DNA of 64,000 nt from Balanoglossus misakiensis (GCA_040954595.2 CM082583.2:9300001-9364000), one strand, 5' to 3'. Shown: positions 38,543-52,300, counted from the first letter of the stretch. Notes: generated from the sequence alone by a model not told the origin. Numbers and translations are program-made.

Positions 38543-38636
38543 TGACGTCACAGGAATTCTCGTGTAGCAATTCATCGTTATGTAACCTGTCTCCAATCAG
38601 CGCGGAAACAAGAAATCACTCCGGGTTGTGACGTCA
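38543..38636. promoter_or_regulatory. Paired full CRE palindromes with CCAAT box
   Basis: TGACGTCA occurs at 38543-38550 and again at 38629-38636. Between them lie CCAAT (38593-38597) and GCGCGG, and ATGCTAAT lies just after. The cluster sits in otherwise AT-rich DNA about 0.9 kb past the last recognised exon of the minus-strand gene. It looks like a cAMP/ATF-responsive promoter or enhancer, but no transcript start or gene could be tied to it. Confidence 0.45.
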
Positions 38637-39412
38637 ATGCTAATTCGATTCCTGTCTGATTAAAAGCCGACTGGCTGACTCCTGTGTTTTAGGGGCAATT
38701 CCGCAGTCTGGTTTTTCAATTTCGGGGCAATAAACTCTCACTGAGCTGTCTGAAATGGTGATCAGAATTCAGCACATTGTCTTTTTACCTTAGTTGTGTG
38801 TATTGGGCTGTGGTTCTGCCGCCATCTGCCGTGACTGGATTTTTAAAAAATTGACTTTCCTTATATTTTCATCTCCATGAAATTTACAGCGCAAACAGAC
38901 AGGTACATTGAATCTAGAATATCAGAAGCTGTATTCACAAAGATAAATTATCAAAACAGCGGAAATGTGATAAAGCTTTCCGATGATGTGTGAGATTAGT
39001 TCAATTGACGTACACACCAACATGACGCATCATATTATTAACACAAGTTTCAAAGCATAAATATCATTACAGGGACTTCAAAACATACCAAAGTAGTTTT
39101 GTACTGGAAGATCTGGTGTGGGAAGGAAAGTTTCCAGTACTTCCGTAAATCTATTCACATTAATCCAAAATACCGAAACCCTGAAACCCAGTGAGCTGAA
39201 CATTTTTCAAAATGCTATCAAAACAGTGGAGAAACATATGTGCTATAATATTGTACAAATTATACACATAATAAATACATACATGTAAACAAAAACAAAA
39301 ATGTTTGAGATTTTGCATTTTTTTGTATTGTATAGAAAATGTCTGATTCTGACAAACTACGGATAAGTGGACGAGTGAGCTGCCAGTGGTTGTATGTACT
39401 GCACATCGGATA

Positions 39413-42400
39413 TTAGCTGTCGAGGCAGGTCTTGTACGCCCTTACCTGCTCCTCAAGAACCTCTCTGCGTATTTTTTCCTCTTGCAACCGTCCTACAGAG
39501 AAAATAATAGTCAGCCAAAATCAGTTATGGAGGGATACTTAGAAGAAACAAGTAAAAAAGTACACTGCATTTGCTGCATAGATACCAAGAAGATTCGCTA
39601 AGCATTCATAAGATCGAGGAAACAATGAGAGGGTCTCTGATTTGGCATGGCAACACCCGTCATCGACGTCATGTCACCTAACATCATAAGCAAGAATAAT
39701 AACTTTTGTGTCAAAGAACACAGTCGACAGCAAAAATATTGTGACAGGTGTGTGTGTTTTGATTGAAATTGATGGTATCTGAGCTACACTCTATCAAGAT
39801 TTTCTCCAAAAAAAATTCAGCCAAAAAAAAAAAGGATTTTTATCACATTCGGTAATTGCTTTTCCCAATTCAATTAAAATCAAAATAATCTTCTCTTGGA
39901 AGGGGAAAATAGCAAGTGACAATAAAAACACCAACAAACTATGCTCTCTGCTAATTGCAGCTGTCCCTAGAGTTTCGTTACATGCGCAGTCACAAGTAAC
40001 CTTTGGCAATCTTTCAAAATACCATTTAGTATTCAATTCTACTTTTTTATGGGGTCCACTCCAGCATTAGCCTTCAAGGTTGCAATAAAATCGACAGATA
40101 TGATTCAATTGGCACACTGATCTTAATCATTAAAACGTGCGGTTGCGCAAGTGAAATAGAGTGTTTGCCAAAAAATAAAATGATGTCAACCAGGAACAGC
40201 TGGTTAGAACTAATATTGAAGGAAATATTACCCTGGCTGGTTTTTATCAAGCGTTTGTCTGGAAAACGGATTTTCAGCAGCTGTCACGTTTTTCGACTCG
40301 CGATGCGTGGTTGCTAAAATAAGTTCTCCTGGTTATCGAAACCAAGCTTTACTACAAGTGTATACATGTACTAAATCCACTGAGATTACTGTTATGTCCA
40401 GCATGGTGCTTTATCAACATCATAAATTGAAGCCTGTAGAAACTGACACTTGAAACCACTCATACAACATTTTTCTTTTGGAACATACGTAATAGAACAG
40501 CGATTGTTTTCTTTCAGTTTCACTTGAGCAAGATCAACTTAGAATAAAAAAAGAAGTGGCAGCTACTGAGGCTTTAGTAATTTCTGTTGTTGTTGTGGAT
40601 TTGCCTAGCACTTGACTTTTGTATTGTAGTTTGCTGGTAAATATGTTGGAAGGTGTTCACATCTACTAGTGCCTTGGCAACATCTTGATTGATTTTGTGT
40701 GTTTTGTCTATGTAAACATTTAAAACCCCGGATGAGCAAATAAATTTTATGGGATGAACATCTTCTCTCGTGCACAACAAGTGAAAAACACAGTCAGGGT
40801 CATGAAGACATCTTTGTACCGAAAATGGCCCATTGAAGCAGATCATGTTGAATATTTTGCAAAAGTTCATAGCAGTGTGATGAAATTTATCACAGAAACT
40901 GCATGTATTGTTGCTTTATTTGACTCAGACAGGACTGTCTAGACAAATGATATATTTCCAACGCTTAATAAAAACATCACCTGGTTATTTGCCAAAAAAG
41001 GCACAATAAAAAAAACACTGCAATTACTTCTAAATACTGTATAGCCAATCCCTGCAAGCACGTCAGATATCCACGGTCACCCACATAAATTACCTGGGGT
41101 TTTGTTAAATTGTGATTGGTAGTTAGTGTGACCTTGGCTAATGAATAATTAACATCCACAAGCTCATGAATAATTAATGTACTCACTGCAGCGTGGGGTC
41201 ACTCAGAGATCACTGTGTCGTTTACCTTTAATGCAACTCCATCTGGAGTTTGTATTACTCATAGAAAATGCATCATGTAATATTTGCCCAGACACTTGAT
41301 TAAATTTCCAGAACAAAAACACTGCCATTGCCCATAATATCCAACAATTCTTCATCCAAAACGACACAATGATATATTAGTCTCTGCAACATTATATTAT
41401 ACTAAATTTTCCATATCAAACAGAGCAAATGGTCCTGTATCGAAATATGAATGCATAGTTTGTTTTGTGTGGTAGGTAGATTGCATGGCACGCAATGTAG
41501 ATGGACAGTCATGCGACGTACAGCGTGACTAATGCCCAAGTTATATCTCAAGAGATAATTTTAACTTTGTGTGTACGTACAAGTTACAACTATGCGTTTC
41601 TCTCTAATCAGGCAACCTGGCACGACAGACTGTGAGCAAACACTAGAGTATAGCCTACCATCTATGTTTTCTCCATGGATTGGCTTACATAACCCGAAAT
41701 AGGCATTATTACCCGTATCGCAACCATGGTTACTTTATCTGTTCAGATGTGTGTAGTCGTAAAGTTGAAACAGGTTTATCGCACAGGTGACGACAAGAAC
41801 TTTGTATAAAATAGATGTCATCAGATGAGTGTACAAACTAGTGCCAGGTACAAAAAGAAATACATCACCACTCTGAAAACTTCTATTCGTGTTGAAAATG
41901 CATCCGTTTCTACCCCCTTCTATTCTAAAATGTTCCGTACAGCAGAAATACGTTTCGATTTATGCCAGAGAAACACCCAAATTTTGCTGCCTCGGTGTTT
42001 GCATTTTAATTGCCAAGCCACAGGAAACTGAGATTTCCATGTCATTGGCCCACCGTGCAAGCGAGAAGTCAAGCTGTTAACTCACATTCTCTGTAATGTG
42101 AAAAGTATTCTGTGAGAACATCATTTGAGAGTTGTCAGATATTAGAGACACACAACTAACTTCTGACCCGATCAGTTTTTACGCTTTTAAAGCCATGACC
42201 TATGGATGCCCTTTCCAATGAAGAAGTGTTAAGGATTATTACCAGCGGACGGCGATAAATTATTATCTGAAAGAAAATCTGACGACTATTTGGCAGAATG
42301 TCAGGCACTGTGGTCGGTTTTTACTGGTGATTGTTCATCGTTCCCAGAGGGAGGAGTCACAGCAGCTCCCAAGGGACAATATTCAATGATTTTTTGCGGG

Positions 42401-45400
42401 ATATGTAATGGAACCTTTTTCAAATGTACTGTGCTGGCCAGCATGGGAATTCATTCTTGTTACAGATTTGTTTTATGTTCGATCTCAGGTTTTGCAGTTA
42501 ACTTTTACCTCAGTCCCTCTATGTGATAAAAGGACTATGATTTTACTTCATCGTTTTCCTTTGAAATGAATTATTAACACCTGTTGAAGTGAATGACAGG
42601 TCACCAGGCTGACATTCGCCCCATTTTATATAACTATAATGCTAACGCACTTTCATTCGTGGATGAGAGTATACGAAGAAAGGCGATCGCTTCTCAGAAC
42701 TGGAACAAAGAGACGGGCTTACAATGGGTTAATAAATCATGAGATTCCCAGAAGACATTTATACTTCAATGAATCAACATGGAAAATTGAACATAACTCG
42801 CATATTATGCAGTCTGGTCATGTGACAGAACTCCGTGATTTATGAGCACTATCCGTGCCGTGCAGAAGTTCTTTAATTTTTTCTTGCGAGTGCTAACAGT
42901 GTATTCTGCAGCAGTACTTGCACGAGTGCAGTCAATGAAAGTGCATCAGAACATTTGAGTGACAAATCATTTCCAGCACAGATATCTTTCTGGTGTCGAG
43001 TGTACAGAAAGTTGTCTTTAAAAAATAGATATTCCAGTCAGTTGAAAACTGTTATGTCTGGTAGACTTATTCATCGTGAAATAACTTCATCTTGGTAGTA
43101 AATTTTCTTCAGGTATGTAGGTTGATGATCATAAAAGATCATGACTAATGAAGCAAGTCAGGAAACCTGTTACCAGCTGTCTAGATGTGTGACATTACCA
43201 GAATGAATCATGGTGACGGGGAGCTAGGGTAAAGTGAAGTATTTTTGACGCACATGTACATGTAAGGTCTCATTCAGTTTACGGAAATGCATGATACCAT
43301 CCAATAGTTTCTTGTGTGATGATCACACTATGAGATCTATGTGGAATAAATAACACTGGCGGGGTTTGGATAAGTCAAATAGTTTTTTTGAGTTGAAGGT
43401 CTTATTCAGTTTAAATATGGCACCTGCAGTATACGTGATGCTGACACACAGTATCTACTGTGGTCAAACAACTTTTTTGAGTTTCAGTAGAGATTCGAAA
43501 GCTTGAAATAACCCCCAAAATCGCATAACTTTCTGTCATTTTTCTGGTCTTTTCAAGCAGTTTAAGCTAAAAATGGTATCTTACAACGAAAAAGACTACC
43601 GGTATGCAATGCTTCTGCAAGATTTTGCTTCATACTGTGACTAACGTCAAACATTGACGACATACCTGACATTTTCTGATCAAGCTGGCATTGCTGAAGC
43701 CACAACTGACTGAAGCAAGAATCAATTTTTAACGCTGTACATTTTTTTTATTTCTTTCCCAAGACTTTCAAGGTCCTTTCAGTTCCAGAAGGGTTTCCAA
43801 AATTCCAGGAATTTCAAGGGCTTTCTAGAAAAGTGTGTGAACCCTACAGTTCTATTTTTGACATGTAAGACAAAACCCCTACCACAAGCTGAGCAACTTA
43901 CTCTCCAGATTTCTCACTTTCTCTTCTGTTTGTAACCTGAGTGTTCTTTCTTGTTCAAACTTTTCTGCCCAGACCGAGTCGTTTCCAAAATTCCCTGAAC
44001 CTATCAAAAATGTAAGAAAAATCAGTAATTATTTTGTTCACAACACATCATACTCCATCCGTCCATCCATCTCTACTGCTGAAGACTTTAGGATTCAATC
44101 AACACTGATGAAAATATGTGAATAAAAGCCGTGAACTGTACGGAACATGGAAATACAACAGCTCACCGAGTCTGCTTGTAGCTAGAGAGATGAGTTCTTG
44201 CGCTGTCTGCAAAATATATACAGGATCTACAATGAGAGAAGAAAACAATGCATTAAAGGGACATTAGCATTAACATCTGGCGATTTTTCAGTATTTATAT
44301 TTCATGTGTCAACTACATTTCTTGTCATACTGCCTTTTAATGGTAAACCGTTATTTTAAAAATAACATGAAGATGACCTGAACTTAAAAGTAATCATTTT
44401 TTATAGCTGCTTGTTTAGCACACTCTTCAACTCATATAAGAGAGAAAAAATCGGCATGAGTTATTGCCTATTGGTTGCAATTCTGAGAATAACAGGGTGC
44501 TAAAATTTTAATGAATTATTTGGAAAAACTAAATCTCCCTTTTTACATCTAGGGCACATTTATTACGAAAAGTAGTGAAAATGGGTTGAGTGATAGTGCA
44601 TGGTTGATTGCTCCTGTGTGGCACGACACACTTTGCTGAGTAAATCTCCCATAATTCACTGCTATAAACTGACTTGGAACATGGAAAGCTGCTTCCGGGA
44701 TAGGGATTCTAGACAGCAAGAAGACTTGAAGAAGCTACATCAGTGCTTCAGGATGCCCCTGGCAACAGGGTACCATGGCAACCAATATGAAATGTCACTG
44801 AGGCAAAAAAAAATCCCCAAGATACAAGAAGATACAACTTGGGGCTGGGACAAAGGAAATTTTGACAATCCCTCAAGTGAACTCAATTAAAGCTCGCTAA
44901 AGTCATGTCTGCTTGAAGAGGTTTGAGGTTCCTCACCTTCCTTATGCATGTTATGTAGGGTGCTAAGCGGACGGTCGTCTTCAGGGTGGAGGGTGCCGGC
45001 GTTGGAGAGTGTTGAGCCATTGTTCTTCTCATCTGGGGTGAACGTTCCATTTGCGACACTTGAGATGTTAGACAGGGAGCTGGTCCGGCGCAGGGAGCCG
45101 TGACTCCGCAGATTTGTCTTCACGGAATCGGCGGACATTCGGGAAACTTCCCGCATGTCCGACGGAAGGTATTTCTGCAAGTTGTTTTTCTTGGAGAGGG
45201 AATTCGACTTGGCCGGCTGAGGACCCATGATGACCGGCTTGCTGTGGCGGGGTGCCGTTCGGTCCAAGTCGTTCATGCTGCCTGCCTTGCGGATGAGCAG
45301 CCCCGGAGCAGACGGCCTGCGCTCTCGTCTCGAGCCGTGCCGTCTGGGCAGGGCCGAGTCGTCCACACTGATCCCGCTCATCTGTGGGTTGAACTCGTCG

Positions 45401-46378
45401 GAGAGTTCCCCCGCCACGGACATCTCCTCCTCTTTCAGCCCTGACACGTCCAGGGCGCCGTTCTGCCTGCTGCACTTGGAGAGCAGCAGGGAGTCGGTGA
45501 AAGTCGCTGGCCGCTTCCTGGGAGAGATCTGCTGCAGCTTCATCTGGAACTCTTCCCAAAGGCGGATCTCCTTCTCCGTCGGACTCTGAACGTCCAGCTG
45601 GAGGGCCACGCCGCCGTCGCAGTCCTGCCGCCTTCCGAACCGGTCGTGGAAGTGCTTCAGGAAACTGCCGGGGGTGTAGAAGATGCCGCAGTCTCGGCAG
45701 CGTATGCACTTGGACTCTCCCCGAGTGTGATACTTGGGCAGCAGCATCCCGCGCTGCGTTCCTTTGCTGCTGCTGTGTTTCACGGGGATCTGCTGGCTCA
45801 TGCTCTGCCGCAGCCGGTCAGCCGGCGAGGGGCACCTCTTTGTCTGTTCTTCCTCCCCGAATTCCATCACCACATTCTGTCTCGCGTTTCGCAGTATCTC
45901 GTCCACACTGCTGGCCTGAATCTGGCCCTGACGCGTGCTGTGTTGCTGGAGACTAGACATCTTCGACGTCATCATGGAGTTCTGAGAAACTGAAGTGACA
46001 GGCTGGTCTGTAAGCTCGGCTATCCCTTCGTCCAACTCGGCAATGATGTTGTCGAGCCCACTGCCGGAATCATTCAAAGACGGGGATATCCTCTTGGCAG
46101 AAGTCTGCAGCCTTCTAAAGCTGCCATTTCTCTTGTCAGTCTTCGCCTGTGCCATGATCGGGCTCAAACTCTCCATGCTGATGTCCATATCTGAAGTCAA
46201 GTCTCTCAGATCAAGTCCTGCCAGATTTTCATGCGAGGAAGCCATCCTAATTCCAGCCATGAAGTGAACTTTCTTCTTCGGCGACCTAAGTGATCTCTGC
46301 ATTATCAAATTTTCTTCTTCTTTAAAATGTTGTTGTTTGTCAAAGAGACATTTTTCAGCACCAGTGATGAAGAATTAT
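39413..46378 (-). CDS. Unassigned gene with Ski/Sno-like zinc module and C-terminal coiled coil
   Basis: Minus-strand exons are 46378-44937 (CDS starts at ATG 46302), 44226-44167, 44000-43902, and 39492 down to TAA at 39413. Phases join cleanly to give 534 residues. An in-frame TAA directly after the first acceptor (ATTTTCACAG) puts the start inside this exon. Residues 9-14 (KKKVHF) fit an RVxF PP1-docking motif. Residues 199-228 hold C199, C202, C205, P211, F214, H217, H219 and C228, a pattern like the c-Ski/SnoN SMAD4-binding zinc module; no DACH/Ski homology domain is present. The middle is Ser/Arg/Pro-rich. Residues 456-524 form a charged coiled coil (WAEKFEQERTLRL). A strong donor, CAG then GTAAGG at 39446/39445, may instead cut the last exon, so the true C-terminus could lie in exons I did not find. 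I cannot assign an orthologue. Confidence 0.75.
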
Positions 46379-46772
46379 CTGTGAAAATAACAGAATGTCT
46401 ATGATAAACATGTACATCTTGTAGGGACACTGAGGCTCTGTATATATGAAGTATTGGTTATGTATAATTACAAATGGTTTTGAGGCGGGATAAGACTACA
46501 TGTAGCTATCCATGAGGGAGGTAAAATTCTAATGATTATTTAAAAGTGTATGAGTTTTCCTGGAAATTGCATGGAAAAAAGAACTCTTTGGCTGGATCTT
46601 ACTGATTCCATTTTTTTTATTAGTGTGTGCAGAGGTTGTAATGTAATCTTCTTTCTATTAGTACATCTAGAAGAGATTTTGATGTCAAACCCCATGGTAA
46701 TTCCTGTTTGTGAAGTATATGAGTGTAAACAAAGATAGTCAAATAAAGGAAAGTTGTCTCAATGTCTGCACA

Positions 46773-46818
46773 ATGTCACGATGCCCTTCAGTTTAATGTC
46801 ACAACGCCCTTCAGTTTA
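46773..46818. repeat. 23-bp tandem duplication
   Basis: Two adjacent units beginning ATGTCAC and ending CCCTTCAGTTTA lie at 46773-46795 and 46796-46818. They differ at two positions in the middle. This is non-coding DNA just upstream of the Ski-like gene's first recognised exon. Confidence 0.85.
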
Positions 46819-49152
46819 ATGTCAGTAAAACTCTGTCAAGGAAATTAATCAGGATCTCTAAAACAATGGAAGCAGCCCAGAGTTATTCTAAACAAGCTTT
46901 CTAAACATGAACTTCCGATTAAAAGTGGAATGAGGTCGTAAATCAAAACACAAAAAATTGAATGATTTCAATGACTCTTTCGACATTCAAAGTCAAAGTT
47001 TGATGAATAACGCAACAAACAATGAAACCATTGAAAAGAAGACTGCAAATAAGATATGTCAGGGATGTTCTTTTGAAGAGATTGTGAAAAAAAGATTACT
47101 ATTGTCTCATGTTATTTACTCTTGGCATAAATACATGACTCAGAAAGAACGTTAACTGGCCGGCCGGCAAACACAATTTCAAGCGCAAACAGGAGAACTG
47201 TGTCAAATACAAAAATACATATCATCTCTGTATGACTCAAAAGTCGGACGTTCACTAAAGCGATTCCCACGGTAAACAGGTGTGGCACGATCTCCGGTTC
47301 ATGTAATTTTTAGTAGCGGCGTTCCGTTTATGCACGATGGACAAATACCATAATTGTCTATCGATTGAGTAATTGAAGAAGTTTATTCAGGAACACAAGT
47401 TCACTTCCTCCCACAAAATTGATGAATACTAACTGATTCAATCTGCGCTATGGACCATTGGAGAAAATGCACCTGTCTGTCGTCGTGGGAATTTTTTCCC
47501 ACAGATTTCAGAAAGCCATCTTGAATTTCTAATAACGGTCGTTAAAACATATTTCTATCAAAATCAGAAATGGTTGATGACACTGGAAGTTAGGAGGAGG
47601 TCAGTCACGGCGTACTTGAAAGGTTGCAATGACCTTTACAAAGTCAGATGCCCTTCATTTTGTTAAAATTGTCAAGGGAATTTGCAGAGGCTTTGAAACA
47701 ATTGACGTTATTGAACTTTTTTCATAATTTGTTCTAAACATACATAGACTTCCTGGCAATGACATATTAAAACAAACGTACACAAACGAACAGAAAAAGT
47801 CATTGTCTGTTGATATTTATGGAAAGTGAATTTCTGCCAGTTGGTATTATTGAACATGTACACACATGTTGAATTCATACCGGGCCCTGAACATAGGCAT
47901 TCTATGCAAATACTTTCAGTGGATTAATTTCTGGCAATGAACCATAGACTAAAGAGTAGGAATACATGTACATGTATGTACCCTGGCCTCAAATTTTTCA
48001 CAAGCAAGATGATAGGAGAACATTTTTCAATTCATGATATTTTTTTACCCTTTAATAGTTGTCTTTGGAAGGTAGTCTAATCTCAGGAGCAATATGGTTG
48101 TAAATGTTAGGCAACTTTTGGGATGAATTAAAAGTTACAGTTTTTTGGAGACCAGCTGAAAAGCACACATGCTGGCAATGATATTGAAAAATGGATGCGA
48201 ATTTAAGTAAGGTTAAGTTTTCCACTGCCTACTGGCTCTTGTCTACCTTTGATCACCAAACAATGAGGAATGTGTAATCACTTTTCAAGGATGGATTCCG
48301 CAGAGATTAAAAAAAATGAAAGCTTCCTTCTTTTGTGTGTCATGTTTGCTTTTGGCATAAATATCATTTGCAAGGTAGTCTGGTATACGCAGTGTCAGTC
48401 CTTGCGTTCAAGGAAATCAGTGGTTTGTGTGTCACGTGACACATTCGACAGATGGTACAGATTTGTCAGAGAGACTCTGTGGTTGAGATTGTGTTTGCTG
48501 CAGTGCAATGGTCAGTCAGGAATTCAGAGCCCCTTTTTTCAATAATTTGCAAGTGTTTTGCACACAAACAAATCATTGTACGGAGATTTACTAAAAGGCT
48601 TTTGTGAAATACCATGCAGGCTTTGGTATTGGCATGATTCCCATGTACCGGTACATGTGATTGTGTCTTCAAGCAGTTTGTCAGGAGATAACATAAAACA
48701 GACACCAGACTTACTCTGACAAGTTACTGTATTTTGAATCATGGGAAAAGAGCACCTAGTTTGATGCCTCTGTCACGTCATGTGATATGGTAGGGACTAT
48801 TTTCTGGGCGATTTGGGGATTGACAATTTCTTGCCACATAATACAAATGTGGCAAAGTTCCAATTCTGTGCAATAGGACTGCTTCTCTATACTTTTAAAA
48901 AGTAAAGCGGTGACATAATGCGTGAGTCTGGCAAGATTCGTCAACTATTAGCTGTGGCAGAGTGCTCGGAACACCAAAATGCAGTATCAATTGATAATTC
49001 GAACATGCCAATCTGCATGGACAATGCATTTGAATAATGGTGGACATTTCTGAATGGCTGCAAAATAACAAGAAATAACACCGATTTGGTTCTTTGGGGG
49101 ATTTGTTTTGTTATTGCTGGGGTAACCTAATCCCCCAGGTGTATTACCCGGC

Positions 49153-49366
49153 AAATTGAACACAATCGATACAATAAGTGGTTTCACCGTTGGAAAGCCG
49201 GAATTCTATACTCTCTGTACACAAGGTAATGGGGTTTCCAATTTCTACATGAGCAACCGGCGCGTTGCTGATCCGTGTAACTGTGAAACTCTGAAGATTC
49301 ATCCGTACGTAGCCTTGGATGAAGGGGGATAGGCAGCAGACACTACTATGGGTAATCCGGATGACC
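49153..49366 (-). other. Orphan exon candidate
   Basis: On the minus strand an acceptor (TATGTGATTTCAG) opens a frame that reads through to TAA near 49144. A possible donor (GCCGG then GTAATA) comes just before the stop. The translation has mixed, protein-like composition (for example VTRISNAPVAHVEIG and CTESIEFRLSNGETTYC) rather than AT-rich noise. I do not recognise the family. Its phase does not join to the Ski-like gene's first coding exon, so it may be an exon of another gene, a decayed exon, or chance. Confidence 0.25.
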
Positions 49367-52300
49367 TCTGAAATCACATAATTCTAGAATCAATAACCCA
49401 GATAGGTAGAGTACACCCAGCGGGGGAAAAAAGGGGGAAGTAATATTGATTTCACTCAGCAGGTACATGTACATGTACAAAAACGGTGATCAACCGTCTA
49501 TACATGTACACACCATAAATAGAACTGGAAGAATAGGAATCATTACAAAACAATGAAAAGAATCAACATGCACGGCCATGGTGATTGGACATAACACAAC
49601 GCGAAACCATATTTGGCAAGCAATGCCGGACTGTCAACCACTGTCTGTACAATCTTGCGTCAAAACAGACTAATCAATTGAAATTTTCAATCACCAAGGA
49701 CTACAAACAAAAATTCCCATTCACTAGATTGCAGAAAGTATGCATGACCCTCATATTTCAATTTTTTTGTTCATAGTTTTTACGATCACTAGGTCATACC
49801 TGCTATAAAACTGACACTGTATCTGGAATCTAAGCATACTGAGTATTTGTTTTATGACACTGGAAAAGCCTATTGTGACATTTACAAGGGCAACTGGTGA
49901 AGCAGACAGTTTTACAGTCTACCAGACAATCAGAAAACACACATTTATTCAAACAGGGGTTGCTAGGACCACTTCTCAATAACGCCAATTGCAACTGCCG
50001 AGGAAACGAATACCACAGCTTAAAACTTAAAAGTCATCAATCTTATGGTCAATAAAAATCTACCTTGTTCAGCAGTTCACCTTTATACAGAGCTACTGCA
50101 AGATGCATCATATTCACACTGTAACTGCTGTCGACTGCTGCGACAGTGTTGTTCGTGATATTTTGGCAATTATGACGAGTGCAACAAATATCAAGAATGA
50201 ATGCTCAGATTTCTGTAGTTTTCCAGAACATTACTAGACTAAAATACGCTTGGGATTAGGGAAAAACTAAGCTGAGGTCTCTAGAGTTTATTAAAACATA
50301 CAGAGGTTGCTTTTTTTCGATTTGATTACCACTAAAGTGCAGGAAACCAATGAGACAATGTACCGTCCCCCTTAGTCAGCATATCTTGTGAAGAATTGGC
50401 AACTAACCGCACACAAATCAAGAATGATGGATAAATCAAACTGGTTTTGTGTGGTTCCAGAAAATGTTATCCAGAGACTGGGTGGACATTTTGACCCCTG
50501 TACAAGTGAAAAAAAGACCAAAAACATTCACAATGTCTACATGTAAACCAGCAGTTTCAATACCCGAACAATGCAAGAGTCCGGAAGGGGGGTGGAAGAA
50601 TGACTAAACCAAAAATAAACATTACCGGTCCTGACCTGAGGACTTGTTTGTAATGTAAGGACACGTACAGTTTAAAACGTAAGCCTGCCAGAGGCAGGAA
50701 AATCATTGATTTTCACTGAAAATCAGTGATGTTATGAAAAAAATATCAAAATGTAATATGAGACCAAAAACCTCACCTTTGTAAAGACTGCATATACACT
50801 TCGAAGCCAGACAATACACAAAGTTTATGAACGGAACAAAACTTTTGTAATTAACTTTTTCAAAAACTGAAATGTTAATATTTTTTGTCTTGCAGTGCAC
50901 CTACCTACTGGAATGGAATGTACATTGCTGGTAGCAAGCATCGTTTTAAAATAATCTGCATCTAAAGCCAAACATAAAATGTCAGTTAACCCATTAAGCA
51001 AGTTTGTGCATGTCTGCACAGTTGGCACAAAACTTAACTCGCATTAAAATTACTTTTATAGTGAACAGTTGCTTTTCATCAGAGACAGGTACATATACGT
51101 ACAAGTTGAAAATAAAATCTCTCACACAGAACAAGTTGTTTGGGCAGATTTCTGGAGATGAACAGTCATGGCGACTGAACAGCTGCTCTTGATGTCTAAT
51201 ACATGTACATTCTGAATTACACGCCTATTCATTTCTTGTACAAAGTAGAAATTGATTTCCACAAGAGTGTCTATTCTCATTCAAATCGCAGAAAAGCTGT
51301 TGTGATTTACCCATTTTTATCAGACTCAAGCCAATCTGATTTATGTTTACTGGCATTGTTGAACCAAGTTTTATTAACTTTTCAAACTTCCCTCCGTGCC
51401 GCGTGATTGGTTAGAAGGGAATTGACGTCTTTGCCCAACCCTGAGGCAAAGATTAAGATCAGGGCAGACCGACTGGACTCAACTTGAATCACCATGGAGA
51501 AATTTCAATAGAAACACACTGCTTGGGTGTCATACCTGCCGGCAGTGATTTTTTAAATGAATGACGAGTAATATAAATACAGTCTCCATGACAATTTAAA
51601 GAACCCACGGGCAGAATGAAACACAGCACTACATCTTGATTTACCAAACAGGTACTGAACGTTGACAGTTATGTTTTCGGGTTAAAGTGACCCTAACATG
51701 AACTGAAAGAAAACTGGTGTGTAGTTACTACAAAGAAGGCTGGCAAAAGAAATAAATAACTGTCACGGTTGATTAAATCGCCACCATCGCTGAGGCAAGC
51801 TGTTTTGAACTGGTGTAACTGAAATAAATTCGTGTTGAGGTTCAACCAAAAGGAAAAGTAGTCCAAATGTGAAATTACTCAACTGATATACACCGTGGTT
51901 TGACACATGACAACAAAATATATATAAACTGTACTTTCTTGTTATATAGGTCAAAAGTAACATTAGTATGCATATATTAAAATAATTCATCAAAACAACA
52001 TCCACTAAATCACTTAAATTGTTCAATACATGTACTTGACCCAATCTGAATGAGCACTTTAATGGCTGAGGTTCGAAAGGCAATCAATTTTATGGAACAT
52101 CACATGTCACTGCCATATTTATTTCACATGAATATAACTAGGTGAAGGTGAAAAACTTGTGAACTAATTTTGATGTTAGAAATCCGTTGATCCATGTAGT
52201 GGATCTAAACTGTTAAAACGCGTTGAAAACAGATTTTGGCACCAGTTCAACATTGTTCAGTTTGCTGATGTACCAAAAAAGTTGGCAACAAAAGTCATGT

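Larger units (their letters stand above)
30321..39412. other. Intergenic stretch with no recognised gene; may include the 3' end of the Ski-like gene
   Basis: No exon could be supported on either strand. The stretch holds a 15-base C run (33056-33070), a 20-base T run (33387-33406), a CRE palindrome at about 32354 and a CRE pair at 38543 and 38629. The 3' UTR or further exons of the minus-strand Ski-like gene should lie at its right-hand end, but no clear minus-strand poly(A) signal with a downstream element was identified. The longer open frames here (for example 30614-31115 and 34521-34760 on the minus strand) lack splice logic or recognisable motifs. Confidence 0.5.

Noticed and set aside
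44600-44890. 96-codon plus-strand open frame opposite the Ski-like intron
   Set aside because: No splice or motif support; lies antisense in intron 1 of the minus-strand gene.
45068-45709. 213-codon minus-strand and several plus-strand open frames over the Ski-like exon
   Set aside because: Out-of-frame shadows of the GC-rich coding exon.
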